A stretch of DNA of 20,971 nucleotides from JBKHHU01 sp046539045 (GCA_046539045.1 JBKHHU010000041.1:1-20971); one strand, 5' to 3'. Shown: positions 1-7,468, counted from the first letter of the stretch. Notes: a model not told the origin generated them from the sequence alone. Translations and numbers: made by a program.

Positions 1-19
1 ACCACTGAGCTACGCCCGC
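1..19 (-). tRNA. 5' end of a tRNA gene, probably tRNA-Gly (partial)
   Basis: The reverse complement of these bases is GCGGGCGTAGCTCAGTGGT. This is the acceptor 5' strand, the T8-A9-like junction and the start of the D arm (GCTCAGTGGT) of a standard bacterial elongator tRNA. The 5' terminal G is at 19 and the rest of the gene lies outside the window. GCGGGCG with this D arm is typical of tRNA-Gly, but the anticodon is not visible, so the isotype is an inference. A well-placed promoter lies just upstream. Confidence 0.8.
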
Positions 20-33
20 GATCAGGACCCAAT

Positions 34-61
34 AGAATACTCGTTTCCGGCGGGGCGTCAA
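34..61 (-). promoter_or_regulatory. Sigma70-type promoter of the truncated tRNA
   Basis: On the minus strand, TTGACG (56-61) and TATTCT (34-39) are separated by 16 bases. Initiation would fall near position 27, giving a leader of about 8 bases before the tRNA 5' end. That geometry is typical of stable-RNA genes. It is read from the sequence and not tested. Confidence 0.65.
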
Positions 62-259
62 GTGTTGATCGGTGATTTTTGGGAGTTGAAGCGGAGATTT
101 CTACACCGGGTGCTGGCCGGACCGGGGGCAGACCCCGATCGGTGGAGGAGTGGGCGCACGAGCGGCTGGGGAAGTGGTGGATCTCCGCGTTCCGGGCCGG
201 GCGTGAGGCGGCCGACGAGGGTGTCCGGATGCTCGGGAGCAGGTTGAATCGGGCCGCTA
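62..259. other. Intergenic region without a credible gene
   Basis: About 200 bases lie between the tRNA promoter and the exchanger gene. Short overlapping open frames exist on both strands, but none has a ribosome binding site or a recognisable product. A weak promoter-like pair on the plus strand (TTGGGA, 17 bases, TACACC, ending near 106) could serve the exchanger gene but is far from consensus. I see no terminator or RNA gene here. Confidence 0.5.
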
Positions 260-1396
260 ATGCTTGCCAAAAGAGTGCGGCTTGGTTACTGTTCCTGCAT
301 GATTTTGGCAAGCTTGATAGAGGTTGAGTTTTTCGAGGCGCAGAATGACGTCTTTCTCTGGCTGTTCACGGCTGGGGCGATCGCCATGCTGGTTTTCGCC
401 GCGGACAAGGCGGTCGCTTCTGCGGCGAAGCTGGCGGCCCTTGTGGGGCTGAGCAAAGTCATTATCGGGGCTACGGTTGTGAGCTTGGGCACAACCAGCC
501 CGGAGGCCGCGGTGTCCGTGAAGGCAGCGTGGGGTGGGGATGCGAGTTTGGCGCTGGCCAACGGGATGGGCTCGATCATCTGCGATACCGGGCTGATTTT
601 CGGTTTGTGCTGTCTGATGAAGAAGATCCCGATGGACCGGTTCATTCTGAACCGCCACGGGTGGCTGCAACTCGGTTCGGGGTTGTTGCTTGCGGCGATC
701 ATGGTCGGCGGATATTTCTACGTCGGCGGACGGTGGGCCGCGGTCAGCGAGAACGGTGTCGCAACCGACTATCTTGCCGGTTTCCGCATCGAGCGGTGGG
801 TCGGCGTGCTGTTCATAGCGTTGCTGGTCGGGTACATGTACCTCTCAATACGCTGGGCCCGTTCGCACCCGGAGCTGGTGCCGGATGAGGCCAAGGCGGA
901 CATCAAACCGACGCCGGAAACCAAGTGGCGAAACGCGTTGCTTCACCTGGCCATTGTGCTGGTGGGACTGGGCTTCGTTGTGTTCGGTTCGGAGGTGCTG
1001 GTCGGTTCTGTGAAGGTGTTGGCTCACCGGGCGGCTGTGCCGAAAAGCGTCATCGGCGCATCGCTGGTGGCATTCGGGACGAGCCTGCCGGAGTTGGTGA
1101 CGGCCTTGACGGCAATCCGCCGCGGGCACACGGAGATCCTGGTGGGCAATCTGCTCGGGGCGGACATTCTGAACGTGCTGTTCGTGATCGGAGCCTCGGC
1201 GGTGGCCAGGCCGCTGGCGATCGATCAGGCGTCGCTATTCCTGAATCTTCCGGCGATGATCCTTATCCTGTTGCTGTTCCGAAGCTACTATTACATGAAC
1301 AGGACCTCGTTCCGGAGGTGGCAGGGCGTACCGTTGCTGGCGGTATACTTTGGGTATCTTGCTATCCTCGTGATGACCTACAGTGTCCCCAGGTAG
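260..1396 (+). CDS. CaCA-family calcium/sodium (cation) exchanger
   Basis: Integral membrane antiporter of the CaCA (YrbG-like) family, which exchanges Ca2+ or a related cation for Na+ or H+. The 378-residue protein has two homologous halves, each with an alpha-repeat. The first is GATVVSLGTTSPEAAVSV (70-87) followed by NGMGSIICDTG; the second is GASLVAFGTSLPELVTAL (266-283) followed by GNLLGADILNVL. Glu82 and Glu278 sit where family members place their cation-binding acidic residues. Hydrophobic segments flank both repeats, and a hydrophilic loop (about 200-225) separates the halves as in the family. The first repeat has GTTSPE where GTSLPE is commoner. Start uncertain: ATG 260 and ATG 299 are both possible, and neither has a clear Shine-Dalgarno. 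ATG 260 is the earliest start after the in-frame stop at 245-247. Ion specificity cannot be read from the sequence. Confidence 0.9.
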   Translation: MLAKRVRLGYCSCMILASLIEVEFFEAQNDVFLWLFTAGAIAMLVFAADKAVASAAKLAALVGLSKVIIGATVVSLGTTSPEAAVSVKAAWGGDASLALANGMGSIICDTGLIFGLCCLMKKIPMDRFILNRHGWLQLGSGLLLAAIMVGGYFYVGGRWAAVSENGVATDYLAGFRIERWVGVLFIALLVGYMYLSIRWARSHPELVPDEAKADIKPTPETKWRNALLHLAIVLVGLGFVVFGSEVLVGSVKVLAHRAAVPKSVIGASLVAFGTSLPELVTALTAIRRGHTEILVGNLLGADILNVLFVIGASAVARPLAIDQASLFLNLPAMILILLLFRSYYYMNRTSFRRWQGVPLLAVYFGYLAILVMTYSVPR

Positions 1397-1447
1397 TGGA
1401 GGCGGACGGAATAGAGTGGTCTGTCTCTGTAGCACGGACTTTCATGT

Positions 1448-1453
1448 GGGAGG
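1448..1453 (+). promoter_or_regulatory. Ribosome binding site fixing the start at 1459
   Basis: GGGAGG lies 5 bases before ATG 1459. An in-frame ATG at 1444 precedes it but has no comparable site, so 1459 is the better start. It also puts the hydrophobic signal sequence at the very N-terminus. Confidence 0.65.
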
Positions 1454-1458
1454 CTCTC

Positions 1459-2628
1459 ATGGCTGGGTTTGGCAGGGGCGTGTTGATCGCGGTGATGCTG
1501 ATGGCGACTTCGATGGTCTGGGCGGAGGGCGAGAATGCGTCCACTACCAAGCCGGTGGAGAGCCGCGTTCAGTCGTTTGCCCATGCCGGAGTGGCTGTGA
1601 AGCTTCCGAAGGGCTTTGAGCTTCAGCCGCTCAACGAGCCGTTTGACGTCCTGCGGGCGGTTCACAAACCACGTCTCGGGTCGCCGGTGACGATCCATCT
1701 TTCAGCGTATCCGGTTTCGGAGAAGGCGACGGCAGAGGCGTTCTCGGATGCGATGCTCTCCGAACTCCGTCGCAGCCTGGTGGTGCGGCATCTGAAGGTG
1801 AAGCGGGCCAACAAGCTCAAGGTAGCCGGTGAGAAGGCCCTAGGGCGGTTCATCAGCTATACCTTCCGCGGCGACCGGTACGTCGCAGCCAGGGTGTACT
1901 TCCAACGGGAGGTGCAGAAGCAACATATCTGCTACCTGCTGACGGTCGAGACCGATGAGGAGAACAAAGCCACTCTGGAGAAGCTTTTCGAGGAACTCGT
2001 GGATTCGGTTTCGCTGGTCGACGTGAAGCATCCGGTCGACATCGGGCTGTCGGAGACCGGCACCAGTGTGGTCGATGAGGACCGGGGTTACTCGCTGGCT
2101 GTGCCGACGGGGTGGTTTGCCTCCGAGACCCTCAACGGGATGAAGATGGGGCAGTTGGATTACCTTCTGGGCGGCTTGGAGGTTCCGACCTTCCACGTTC
2201 TGGTGCGGGATATCCCGAGTTCATCAACCAGCAAGCAGTGCGCCAAGCGGGACCTGAACCTGGCGAGGCAGAAGGCCGAACAACGCGGCTTGGAGTCGGA
2301 GATCATTTCCGAGGAGCAGGAGAAACTCGACGGGGTCCAGGCGTACCAGTTTGTTCTCCAGCAGAAGTCCGGTCGGCTGCAGCTTCCCGGAAAACAGAAG
2401 GATTCCTCCAAGCGGATAACGATCGTCCAGCGGACGGTCTGCGTGGGCGATTCCCGGGCTCCGGGCAAGAGTTACACGCTGATCATGGTCGGACAGGGCG
2501 TGGATCCGAAAGCGGCGGTCTCATTGTTCGAGAAGGTCGCCGACGGGTTTGCCTTTGCGGATCCGACGACGACCCAAGCGGGTGGAAAGAAAGAGGTTAC
2601 CACCGCTCCGGCGCAAACAGGCGGCTGA
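1459..2628 (+). CDS. Exported two-domain protein of unknown function (PsbP/DcrB-like fold suspected)
   Basis: Function not recognised. The 389-residue protein starts with a signal peptide; residues 8-20 are hydrophobic and VWA|E at 20-23 is a plausible cleavage site. The mature part has two comparable halves, about 38-187 and 205-367. Each opens with a short strand of the type GVAVKLPKGFEL or GYSLAVPTGWFA. Each closes with a helix and strand: LFEELVDSVSLVD in the first, LFEKVADGFAFAD in the second. This arrangement resembles tandem PsbP/DcrB-like alpha-beta domains, which is an inference from pattern rather than a match. The last 20 residues are Thr/Ala/Gly/Gln-rich and probably disordered. 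It lies 62 bases after the exchanger gene on the same strand and may be cotranscribed with it. It likely acts in the periplasm or at the cell surface. Confidence 0.75.
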   Translation: MAGFGRGVLIAVMLMATSMVWAEGENASTTKPVESRVQSFAHAGVAVKLPKGFELQPLNEPFDVLRAVHKPRLGSPVTIHLSAYPVSEKATAEAFSDAMLSELRRSLVVRHLKVKRANKLKVAGEKALGRFISYTFRGDRYVAARVYFQREVQKQHICYLLTVETDEENKATLEKLFEELVDSVSLVDVKHPVDIGLSETGTSVVDEDRGYSLAVPTGWFASETLNGMKMGQLDYLLGGLEVPTFHVLVRDIPSSSTSKQCAKRDLNLARQKAEQRGLESEIISEEQEKLDGVQAYQFVLQQKSGRLQLPGKQKDSSKRITIVQRTVCVGDSRAPGKSYTLIMVGQGVDPKAAVSLFEKVADGFAFADPTTTQAGGKKEVTTAPAQTGG

Positions 2629-2664
2629 CAGCTGCCGGCAGGGGGAAAATCGGGCAGTAGGCTC

Positions 2665-2693
2665 TTGCGCCCGGCGGGGATTTTCGGTACACT
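2665..2693 (+). promoter_or_regulatory. Candidate promoter giving a leaderless methyltransferase mRNA
   Basis: TTGCGC (2665-2670) and TACACT (2688-2693) are 17 bases apart. The -10 hexamer ends 7 bases before ATG 2701, so transcription would begin at or one base before the start codon. No Shine-Dalgarno lies in front of that ATG, which agrees with leaderless initiation. The element is read from the sequence only. Confidence 0.5.
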
Positions 2694-2700
2694 CCCAGCC

Positions 2701-3747
2701 ATGAATCAACCCGAGGAGATGGACACGATCGTCAACGCCGACTGCATCCAGTGGCTCGCCGACCAGCCGGAAGGGTGGGCCGACCTGGTATTCGCGGACC
2801 CGCCGTTCAATATCGGCTATCAGTACGACGTCTACGAAGATGCAAAAGCTTACGACGAGTACCACGACTGGACCGAGCAGTGGATGAAGGCGTCCACGCG
2901 GGCTCTCAAGCCGAGCGGGAGCTTCTGGGTCGCCATCGGGGCCGAGTACGCCGCCGAGGTGCGCTTAATCGGACGAAAGCTGGGGCTGACCCTGCGGAAC
3001 TGGATAATCTGGCATTATACGTTCGGTCAGAACACCAAGGCCAAGTTCGCCCGCTCGCACGTGCATCTGTTTTACTTCGTCAAAGACCCCAAAGACTTCA
3101 CTTTCAACGACATGGCTGCCAGGACGTTCTCCGACCGCCAGCGGATCTACAAAGACAAGCGGGCCAACCCCAAGGGGAAGATGCCCGACGACGTCTGGTC
3201 GGAATTCAGCCGCGTCTGCGGCACGTTCAAGGAGCGTGAGGGTTGGCACCCCTGTCAGATGCCCGAGAGCGTTTTGACGCGGATCATTCGCGTTTCCAGC
3301 AACGTCGGGGACGTGGTGTTCGACCCGTTCGGCGGGTCCGGAACGACCCTGGCCGCGGCCAAGCGGAATGCTCGGCACTACCTTGGCACAGAGGTATCGC
3401 CCGATTACGTGAAGGGCATCCGCCGGCGTCTGCGGGATACGCAATCGATCCAGGAAGTGGTCGCGAAGATGCAGGGTCGCTGGCCGATGGTGCTGCTGAG
3501 CGAGCTGCGCAACCTCTACGCAGAAGCGGGTGTGACGATCAAAACCCTACGCGCCAACGAACACCTGCTGGAGGGTTTTGCCCGGCAGTACAATGCCCGC
3601 ATGGCCGAGAGCGGCTGTGATCGGGAGTTCGACTCGCGCGAGATACTCAGTCACCTCGATTTCCTCCGCGCACACAATCAACTGGCGAAAATCAAAGTGC
3701 ACGCGTCGGAGTCGACCAGCACCAAAGTAAAAGGCCTTTTTGACTGA
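2701..3747 (+). CDS. Orphan DNA amino-methyltransferase (N6-adenine or N4-cytosine), beta-class
   Basis: S-adenosylmethionine-dependent DNA methyltransferase of the N6_N4_Mtase family, 348 residues. Catalytic motif IV, FADPPFNIGY (31-40, with DPPF at 33-36), precedes the AdoMet-binding motif FDPFGGSGTT (207-216). That order, with a target-recognition region between them, defines the beta class, which also contains CcrM. The segment WHPCQMPESVLTRII just before the AdoMet motif is typical of these enzymes. Beyond about residue 245 there is a further helical extension of roughly 100 residues that I do not recognise. ATG 2701 was chosen because homology begins there and a promoter abuts it; an in-frame ATG at 2665 would overlap that promoter. 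No restriction gene is adjacent, so it looks like a solitary enzyme for epigenetic marking. Its target site and adenine/cytosine choice cannot be told. Confidence 0.88.
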   Translation: MNQPEEMDTIVNADCIQWLADQPEGWADLVFADPPFNIGYQYDVYEDAKAYDEYHDWTEQWMKASTRALKPSGSFWVAIGAEYAAEVRLIGRKLGLTLRNWIIWHYTFGQNTKAKFARSHVHLFYFVKDPKDFTFNDMAARTFSDRQRIYKDKRANPKGKMPDDVWSEFSRVCGTFKEREGWHPCQMPESVLTRIIRVSSNVGDVVFDPFGGSGTTLAAAKRNARHYLGTEVSPDYVKGIRRRLRDTQSIQEVVAKMQGRWPMVLLSELRNLYAEAGVTIKTLRANEHLLEGFARQYNARMAESGCDREFDSREILSHLDFLRAHNQLAKIKVHASESTSTKVKGLFD

Positions 3748-3756
3748 CGCGAGCGG

Positions 3757-4407
3757 CTACTGCGAGTCAGACGGCTGGGTCGCGGGCGTCCGCTCGATCT
3801 CCACGACTTTCTGACGGCTGAACGTTTTGCCTCGCAGATAGTCGGTGAACTGCACGCGGATGGTGATGTCTTCGTGCTCGGGCTTTTTGTCGAATGGGCA
3901 GACGAAGCTGTAGTGATAGAGCCCGAAACCCCCGGCCCAGCGTTTGGCGACATCATCAACGTTGTACTTGCACTCGGTCAGCAGTTGCTCGCCTTCGGGG
4001 GCGGCCAGGTCATAGAGTTGAACCAGCACGGTTCCCGGTGACTTGATGACGCTCCCGTGCTGGTCGACCGGTTCGATATAAATCTTGACCGCCTCGTCCA
4101 CGCCATCGTGATTGTCGTCAATTCCCCCGGTGTACCGGCCGAGCTTGATACTATCGATGTAGTAGAGCTTCTCCAGACGCTCCGGACCGCCCAAAGCCCG
4201 CAACGATTCGATCTGCTTCTTCGCATCATCCAAAGAGAGCTGCAGGTCGCGGCGATCGTCTTCCAATGCGTCGATTCGATCGCGGGCGGCCCGCAACTCC
4301 TCGCGTTTCTGGTCCAGCAGTTCGGGACAGTTGCTACAGCCGACAGCGGTGGTCAGTATCGCCAAAACGAGGGTCAGCAGGGCACCGGCTGCGAGCTGTC
4401 GAGTCAT
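3757..4407 (-). CDS. Coiled-coil lipoprotein of unknown function, last gene of the tig-clpP cluster
   Basis: Function not recognised. The 216-residue protein has a hydrophobic N-terminus ending in AVGC at 21-24; Cys24 is the likely lipidated residue, although the lipobox is imperfect. A charged, Leu-spaced stretch (about 29-70) should form a coiled coil. A beta-rich domain follows, containing GGIDDNHDGVDEAVKIYIEP, which recalls acidic Asp-rich turns, and the protein ends in an ATQPSDSQ tail. ATG 4407 starts 4 bases after the upstream clpP stop, and GAGGAG at the end of that clpP serves as its ribosome binding site. Translational coupling to clpP is therefore likely. It ends 9 bases from the convergent methyltransferase, with no terminator visible between them. 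Confidence 0.75.
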   Translation of the reverse strand: MTRQLAAGALLTLVLAILTTAVGCSNCPELLDQKREELRAARDRIDALEDDRRDLQLSLDDAKKQIESLRALGGPERLEKLYYIDSIKLGRYTGGIDDNHDGVDEAVKIYIEPVDQHGSVIKSPGTVLVQLYDLAAPEGEQLLTECKYNVDDVAKRWAGGFGLYHYSFVCPFDKKPEHEDITIRVQFTDYLRGKTFSRQKVVEIERTPATQPSDSQ

Positions 4408-4411
4408 GGAG

Positions 4412-5047
4412 TTACTCCTCGGAGGAATCTTTCTTGCCCGGGCTTTCCGGCATGCGTTCCAGCACTTCGTCCACGCAGCCGTATTCGACGGCTTCCTGTG
4501 CGTCCAGCCATTTGTCGCGGTCGCAGTCTTTTTCGATCTGCTCGACCGACTGGTTGGTGTGCTGGGCGAGGATCTCGTACAGACGCTGCCGCAAACGCAG
4601 GATTTCCTGTGCCTGGATGTCCAGGTCGGTGGCCGGTCCGGTCAGCGTACCGCTGATGAGCGGCTGGTGGATCAGCACGCGGCTGTTGGGCAGCGTGTAG
4701 CGTTTGCCGGTGGTTCCGCCGCACAGGAGCACAGCCCCCATGGAGGCCGACAGGCCTATGCAGTAGGTCGCTACGTCCGGGCGGATAAACTGCATCGTAT
4801 CGTAGATCGCCAGCCCGGCAGAAACGCTCCCACCGGGGGAGTTGATGTACATGGCAACCTCGGCGTTGGGGTCTTCATTGGACAGGAACAGCAATTGGGC
4901 GACGATCAGGTTGGCCATGTCGTCGGTGACCTGTCCGCCAACGAAGATGATGCGGTCGCGCAGCAGACGCGAGTAGATGTCGTAACTGCGTTCGCCGCGT
5001 CCGGTTTTCTCGATGACAATCGGTACCAGGTTCTGGTTCACCGTCAT
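4412..5047 (-). CDS. clpP: ATP-dependent Clp protease proteolytic subunit (second copy)
   Basis: Serine peptidase that forms the barrel-shaped ClpP chamber and degrades proteins fed by a Clp ATPase in the cytoplasm. The 211-residue length is normal for the family. The triad is visible: Ser102 in LSASMGAVLL, His127 in HQPL, and Asp178 in the CDRDKWL segment. The oxyanion-region motif INSPGGSV is at 69-75. It begins 27 bases after the upstream clpP with only a weak AAGGGA ribosome site, so translation may depend on the preceding gene. It differs clearly from its neighbour (SASMGA against AASGGA, and a longer SGTLTGPATD loop), so this is an old paralogue and not a recent duplication. Whether the two subunits mix in one barrel is unknown. 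Confidence 0.95.
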   Translation of the reverse strand: MTVNQNLVPIVIEKTGRGERSYDIYSRLLRDRIIFVGGQVTDDMANLIVAQLLFLSNEDPNAEVAMYINSPGGSVSAGLAIYDTMQFIRPDVATYCIGLSASMGAVLLCGGTTGKRYTLPNSRVLIHQPLISGTLTGPATDLDIQAQEILRLRQRLYEILAQHTNQSVEQIEKDCDRDKWLDAQEAVEYGCVDEVLERMPESPGKKDSSEE

Positions 5048-5074
5048 GATGGTGGTTCCCTTGTCTGGTTGAGG

Positions 5075-5683
5075 TTAGCTCTTCTGGCCGGGCTTCTCGG
5101 GGATGACGATCTCGTCGACGATCCCGTAGTCTTTGGCTTCGTCCGGAGAGAGGAAGCGATCGCGTTCGGTCTCTTGGGCGATCTGCTCCACGTCGCGTCC
5201 GGTATGCTCGGCCAGCAACTGGTTCAGCAGGCGTTTGGCTTTGAGGATTTCCTCGGCCTGGATTTTGATATCCGCAGCCTGTCCGGTCACACCGCCCCAA
5301 GGCTGGTGGATCATGATCTTGCTGTGGGGCAGGGCGTAGCGTTTGCCCTTGGTCCCGGAAGCAAGAATGACTGCCCCACCGGAGGCAGCCTGTCCGACGC
5401 AGTAGGTGGCTACATCGCATCCGAGGAACTGCATTGTGTCGTAGATGGCCAGTGTGTCATCCACGCTCCCGCCGGGGGAGTTGATGTACAGGTTGATGTC
5501 GCGGTCGCGGCTCTTGGCCTGCAGTTCGAGCAGGCGCATGATGAGCCCACCGGCGGACTGGGCGTTGATCGGGCCCCAGAGGAACACGATCCGCTCTTCG
5601 GCCAGCCGCTCCTCGAGCGTCATTTCGCGGCGGCCTGTGTATTCTGGATAGGCCATAGAATAAGGTCCGGGCGAACGATCCAT
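5075..5683 (-). CDS. clpP: ATP-dependent Clp protease proteolytic subunit (first copy)
   Basis: ClpP-family serine peptidase of 202 residues. The triad is Ser101 in AASGGAVIL, His126 in HQPW, and Asp175 in ETERDRFLS. Gly follows the nucleophile where E. coli ClpP has Met, a change also seen in divergent ClpP paralogues. The start at 5683 is preferred over ATG 5710 because CAGGAG (5692-5697) lies 8 bases before it. The N-terminus has an extra stretch of about 20 residues (MDRSPGPYSMAYPEYTGRRE) before the conserved core, which may act as a propeptide or axial-loop element. The gene sits 115 bases behind trigger factor, the same order as E. coli tig-clpP, but clpX does not follow. The enzyme needs a Clp ATPase encoded elsewhere. 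Confidence 0.95.
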   Translation of the reverse strand: MDRSPGPYSMAYPEYTGRREMTLEERLAEERIVFLWGPINAQSAGGLIMRLLELQAKSRDRDINLYINSPGGSVDDTLAIYDTMQFLGCDVATYCVGQAASGGAVILASGTKGKRYALPHSKIMIHQPWGGVTGQAADIKIQAEEILKAKRLLNQLLAEHTGRDVEQIAQETERDRFLSPDEAKDYGIVDEIVIPEKPGQKS

Positions 5684-5691
5684 GTGTTTCG

Positions 5692-5697
5692 CTCCTG
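5692..5697 (-). promoter_or_regulatory. Ribosome binding site fixing the first clpP start at 5683
   Basis: On the minus strand CAGGAG lies 8 bases before ATG 5683. It would fall inside the coding region if ATG 5710 were used, so 5683 is the better start. Confidence 0.7.
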
Positions 5698-5789
5698 AAA
5701 GTTCTCGCACCGGCCCGGATCAGGTCGCCCGGGCGGGGGGAGGATTTGGCCTCCACCCCGTCGGGAGATCGTATGGACGGGCCGATCGC

Positions 5790-5807
5790 GAGGAGGGATT
5801 ACTCCTC
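5790..5807 (-). other. Stem-loop over the trigger factor stop codon
   Basis: On the minus strand GAGGAG and CTCCTC form a 6-base stem around the loop TAATCC, which contains the TAA stop of trigger factor. No T-run follows, so it is not a standard terminator. It could be a processing or pausing element between tig and clpP. Its significance is uncertain because the left arm is coding Glu-rich sequence. Confidence 0.3.
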
Positions 5808-7280
5808 TTCCTCGGCGTCGGTCTTCTTGGTCTTCTTGCTGGACTTCTTCGAAGCCTTCTTCTTGGTCGCCTTTTTCTTCTTCGACTTTTTGGCGGCCTT
5901 CTTCTCGGTCTCTTCTTCCTTGGCGGGCTTTTCGCCCTCGGAGGCTTCGACCACTTCGGCGCCTTCGAGCAGCATGTCGAGGGTCTTTTCCTCGCGGATG
6001 GAGTCAGCCACGGCGTCGAGCGTGCCGTCGGCAGCGAGTTCCTGCTTCAGGCGTTCGGGGCGGCGACGCTGCTGCATGGCCATCTGGGCGATGCGGTTGT
6101 TGATCTCTTCCGGGCCGACCATGACTTCCTTCTCGTCGGCGATTTTGCCGAGGATGAAGGAGAGCTTGAGGTTGCGCTTGGCTTCCTCGGAGGCCTGGGC
6201 CTGCAGCTCGGCGAGGTTCTCTTCGATCTGCTCACGCGGCACGCCGCGGTAGAGCAGGTCGACGGTACGACGCTGCAGCACGCGGACGGTGTGCCTTCCG
6301 ACGACGCCCTCGGGCAGTTCGAAATCGGTGTTGTCCAGCAGGTACTGGCAGATCTGGTCGCGGAGGTCGCCCTGCACTTCCATATCCTGTCGGGCTTCAA
6401 GTTGCCGGCGGACCGAATCCTTCAGCTGGTCGATCGTCTCAAACCCAAGGTTCTCGGCGAATTCCTCGTTGAGTTCCGGCATCACGCGGCGACGGACCTG
6501 CGAGATCTCGATCTCGATCTTGACGTCCTTGCCCTGCCAGTCCTCGTTCGGATGGTTCTCGCCGACGCCGGCAGAGAGTTCGACGGTGTCGCCGGCCTTC
6601 TTGCCCTTGAGCTTGTCGGCCAGCTCGACCATCGGAATGCCTTCGATCTGCCCCGGGGCCACGCGGATCGTCTGCCCGTGGCGCTCGACGGTTTCGATGT
6701 CGTCGCCGCTGATGGTCACACCGCAGACAACGGCATCGCCTTCCTCGGCCGCTTCGTCGGTATCTTCGTAGTGGGCTTGGGCGTTACGCCAATTCTCCAG
6801 CCACTCGTCGACCCTCGCGTCGTTGATCTCGACGGCCTTCTTCTCGACCGTGATGCCCTCGGTGTCCGGGTTCTCGAATTCCGGCTGGACTTCGACTTCG
6901 AAGCTGAACTCCATGTCGCCTTCTTCAGGCAGTTCGATCTCTTCCAGATCGAGCATCGGCTCGCCGATGGTTTTCAGTTCGGTCTCTTCAATGGCCGAGC
7001 CGAGTGCTTCGCCGACCAGCGCGTTCCGCACGTCGTCGGTAATTTCCCGGCCGAAGCGCTTTTCGATGAGCCGGCGGGGAGCCCGGCCGATCCGGAAACC
7101 GGGAATCTGAGCGGACTCAGCCAACTCGCCGAACATCTCGCCGCGTTTGGCGTCGATCCGTTCCTTCGGTACCGTGATAGTGATTTTCTTCTTCAACGTG
7201 CCGCTATCGGTCACGTCCACCTTGTTCTTGGGGAGGTTGTCTCCCTGGACTTCTTCGGTGTTGTTCTGTTCGTCGGCCAT
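5799..7280 (-). CDS. tig: Trigger factor, ribosome-bound chaperone, with a long Lys-rich tail
   Basis: Trigger factor binds at the ribosome exit tunnel and shields nascent chains. The 493-residue protein has the N-terminal ribosome-binding domain with the signature GFRIGRAPRRLIEKRFG (61-77). A PPIase-like domain follows (about 180-265), then a helical chaperone domain (about 266-440). Family members are usually about 430-450 residues; the excess is a low-complexity tail (about 450-493). The tail is made of KK/AKK/SKK clusters and ends in an acidic DAEEEE, and it resembles the basic tail of histone H1. ATG 7280 was chosen because TF homology begins soon after it and GGGAG lies 12-13 bases upstream. 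An upstream in-frame ATG at 7433 overlaps the promoter. It is the first gene of a tig-clpP-clpP-lipoprotein cluster. Confidence 0.93.
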   Translation of the reverse strand: MADEQNNTEEVQGDNLPKNKVDVTDSGTLKKKITITVPKERIDAKRGEMFGELAESAQIPGFRIGRAPRRLIEKRFGREITDDVRNALVGEALGSAIEETELKTIGEPMLDLEEIELPEEGDMEFSFEVEVQPEFENPDTEGITVEKKAVEINDARVDEWLENWRNAQAHYEDTDEAAEEGDAVVCGVTISGDDIETVERHGQTIRVAPGQIEGIPMVELADKLKGKKAGDTVELSAGVGENHPNEDWQGKDVKIEIEISQVRRRVMPELNEEFAENLGFETIDQLKDSVRRQLEARQDMEVQGDLRDQICQYLLDNTDFELPEGVVGRHTVRVLQRRTVDLLYRGVPREQIEENLAELQAQASEEAKRNLKLSFILGKIADEKEVMVGPEEINNRIAQMAMQQRRRPERLKQELAADGTLDAVADSIREEKTLDMLLEGAEVVEASEGEKPAKEEETEKKAAKKSKKKKATKKKASKKSSKKTKKTDAEEEE

Positions 7281-7404
7281 GTTCTGCGTTGACTCCCTGT
7301 TGGACCGTTGCGTCCAGTTCCGCGACCGCCGCGAAACCCCGGCAACGATAACCAGATAGAACGACCGGGCGATCCCTGGAGACGGACCCGACCAAAGACA
7401 GGGA

Positions 7405-7433
7405 ACTTTAGTCGAATCGTCCCGTCGGGTCAA
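7405..7433 (-). promoter_or_regulatory. Candidate promoter of the tig-clpP-clpP cluster
   Basis: On the minus strand TTGACC (7428-7433) and TAAAGT (7405-7410) are exactly 17 bases apart. Initiation near 7398 would give a leader of about 118 bases before tig. The next gene upstream ends at 7469, so the promoter occupies the only sizeable gap available. Confidence 0.5.
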
Positions 7434-7468
7434 TGGTTATGTCGGCCGCCCGTAAAGCGCACCGCCGT

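Noticed and set aside
79..327. Plus-strand open frame of 82 codons before the exchanger
   Set aside because: No ribosome site, no family features, overlaps the exchanger start and has the composition of a non-coding GC-rich frame.
2620..2641. GC stem and CTGCCGGCAG palindrome after the exported two-domain gene
   Set aside because: No T-run follows and the promoter of the next gene is close; a real terminator cannot be claimed.
3729..3740. Palindrome AAAAGGCCTTTT as a terminator between convergent genes
   Set aside because: It lies inside the methyltransferase coding end, and the stem would have only four A-T pairs with a GGCC loop.
2701..3747. Restriction-modification system
   Set aside because: No endonuclease or specificity gene is adjacent; neighbours are a transporter, exported proteins and a proteostasis cluster.
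5682..7292. Long plus-strand frame opposite trigger factor and clpP
   Set aside because: It is the antisense shadow of a Lys/Glu-rich gene; the minus strand has the conserved trigger factor motifs.
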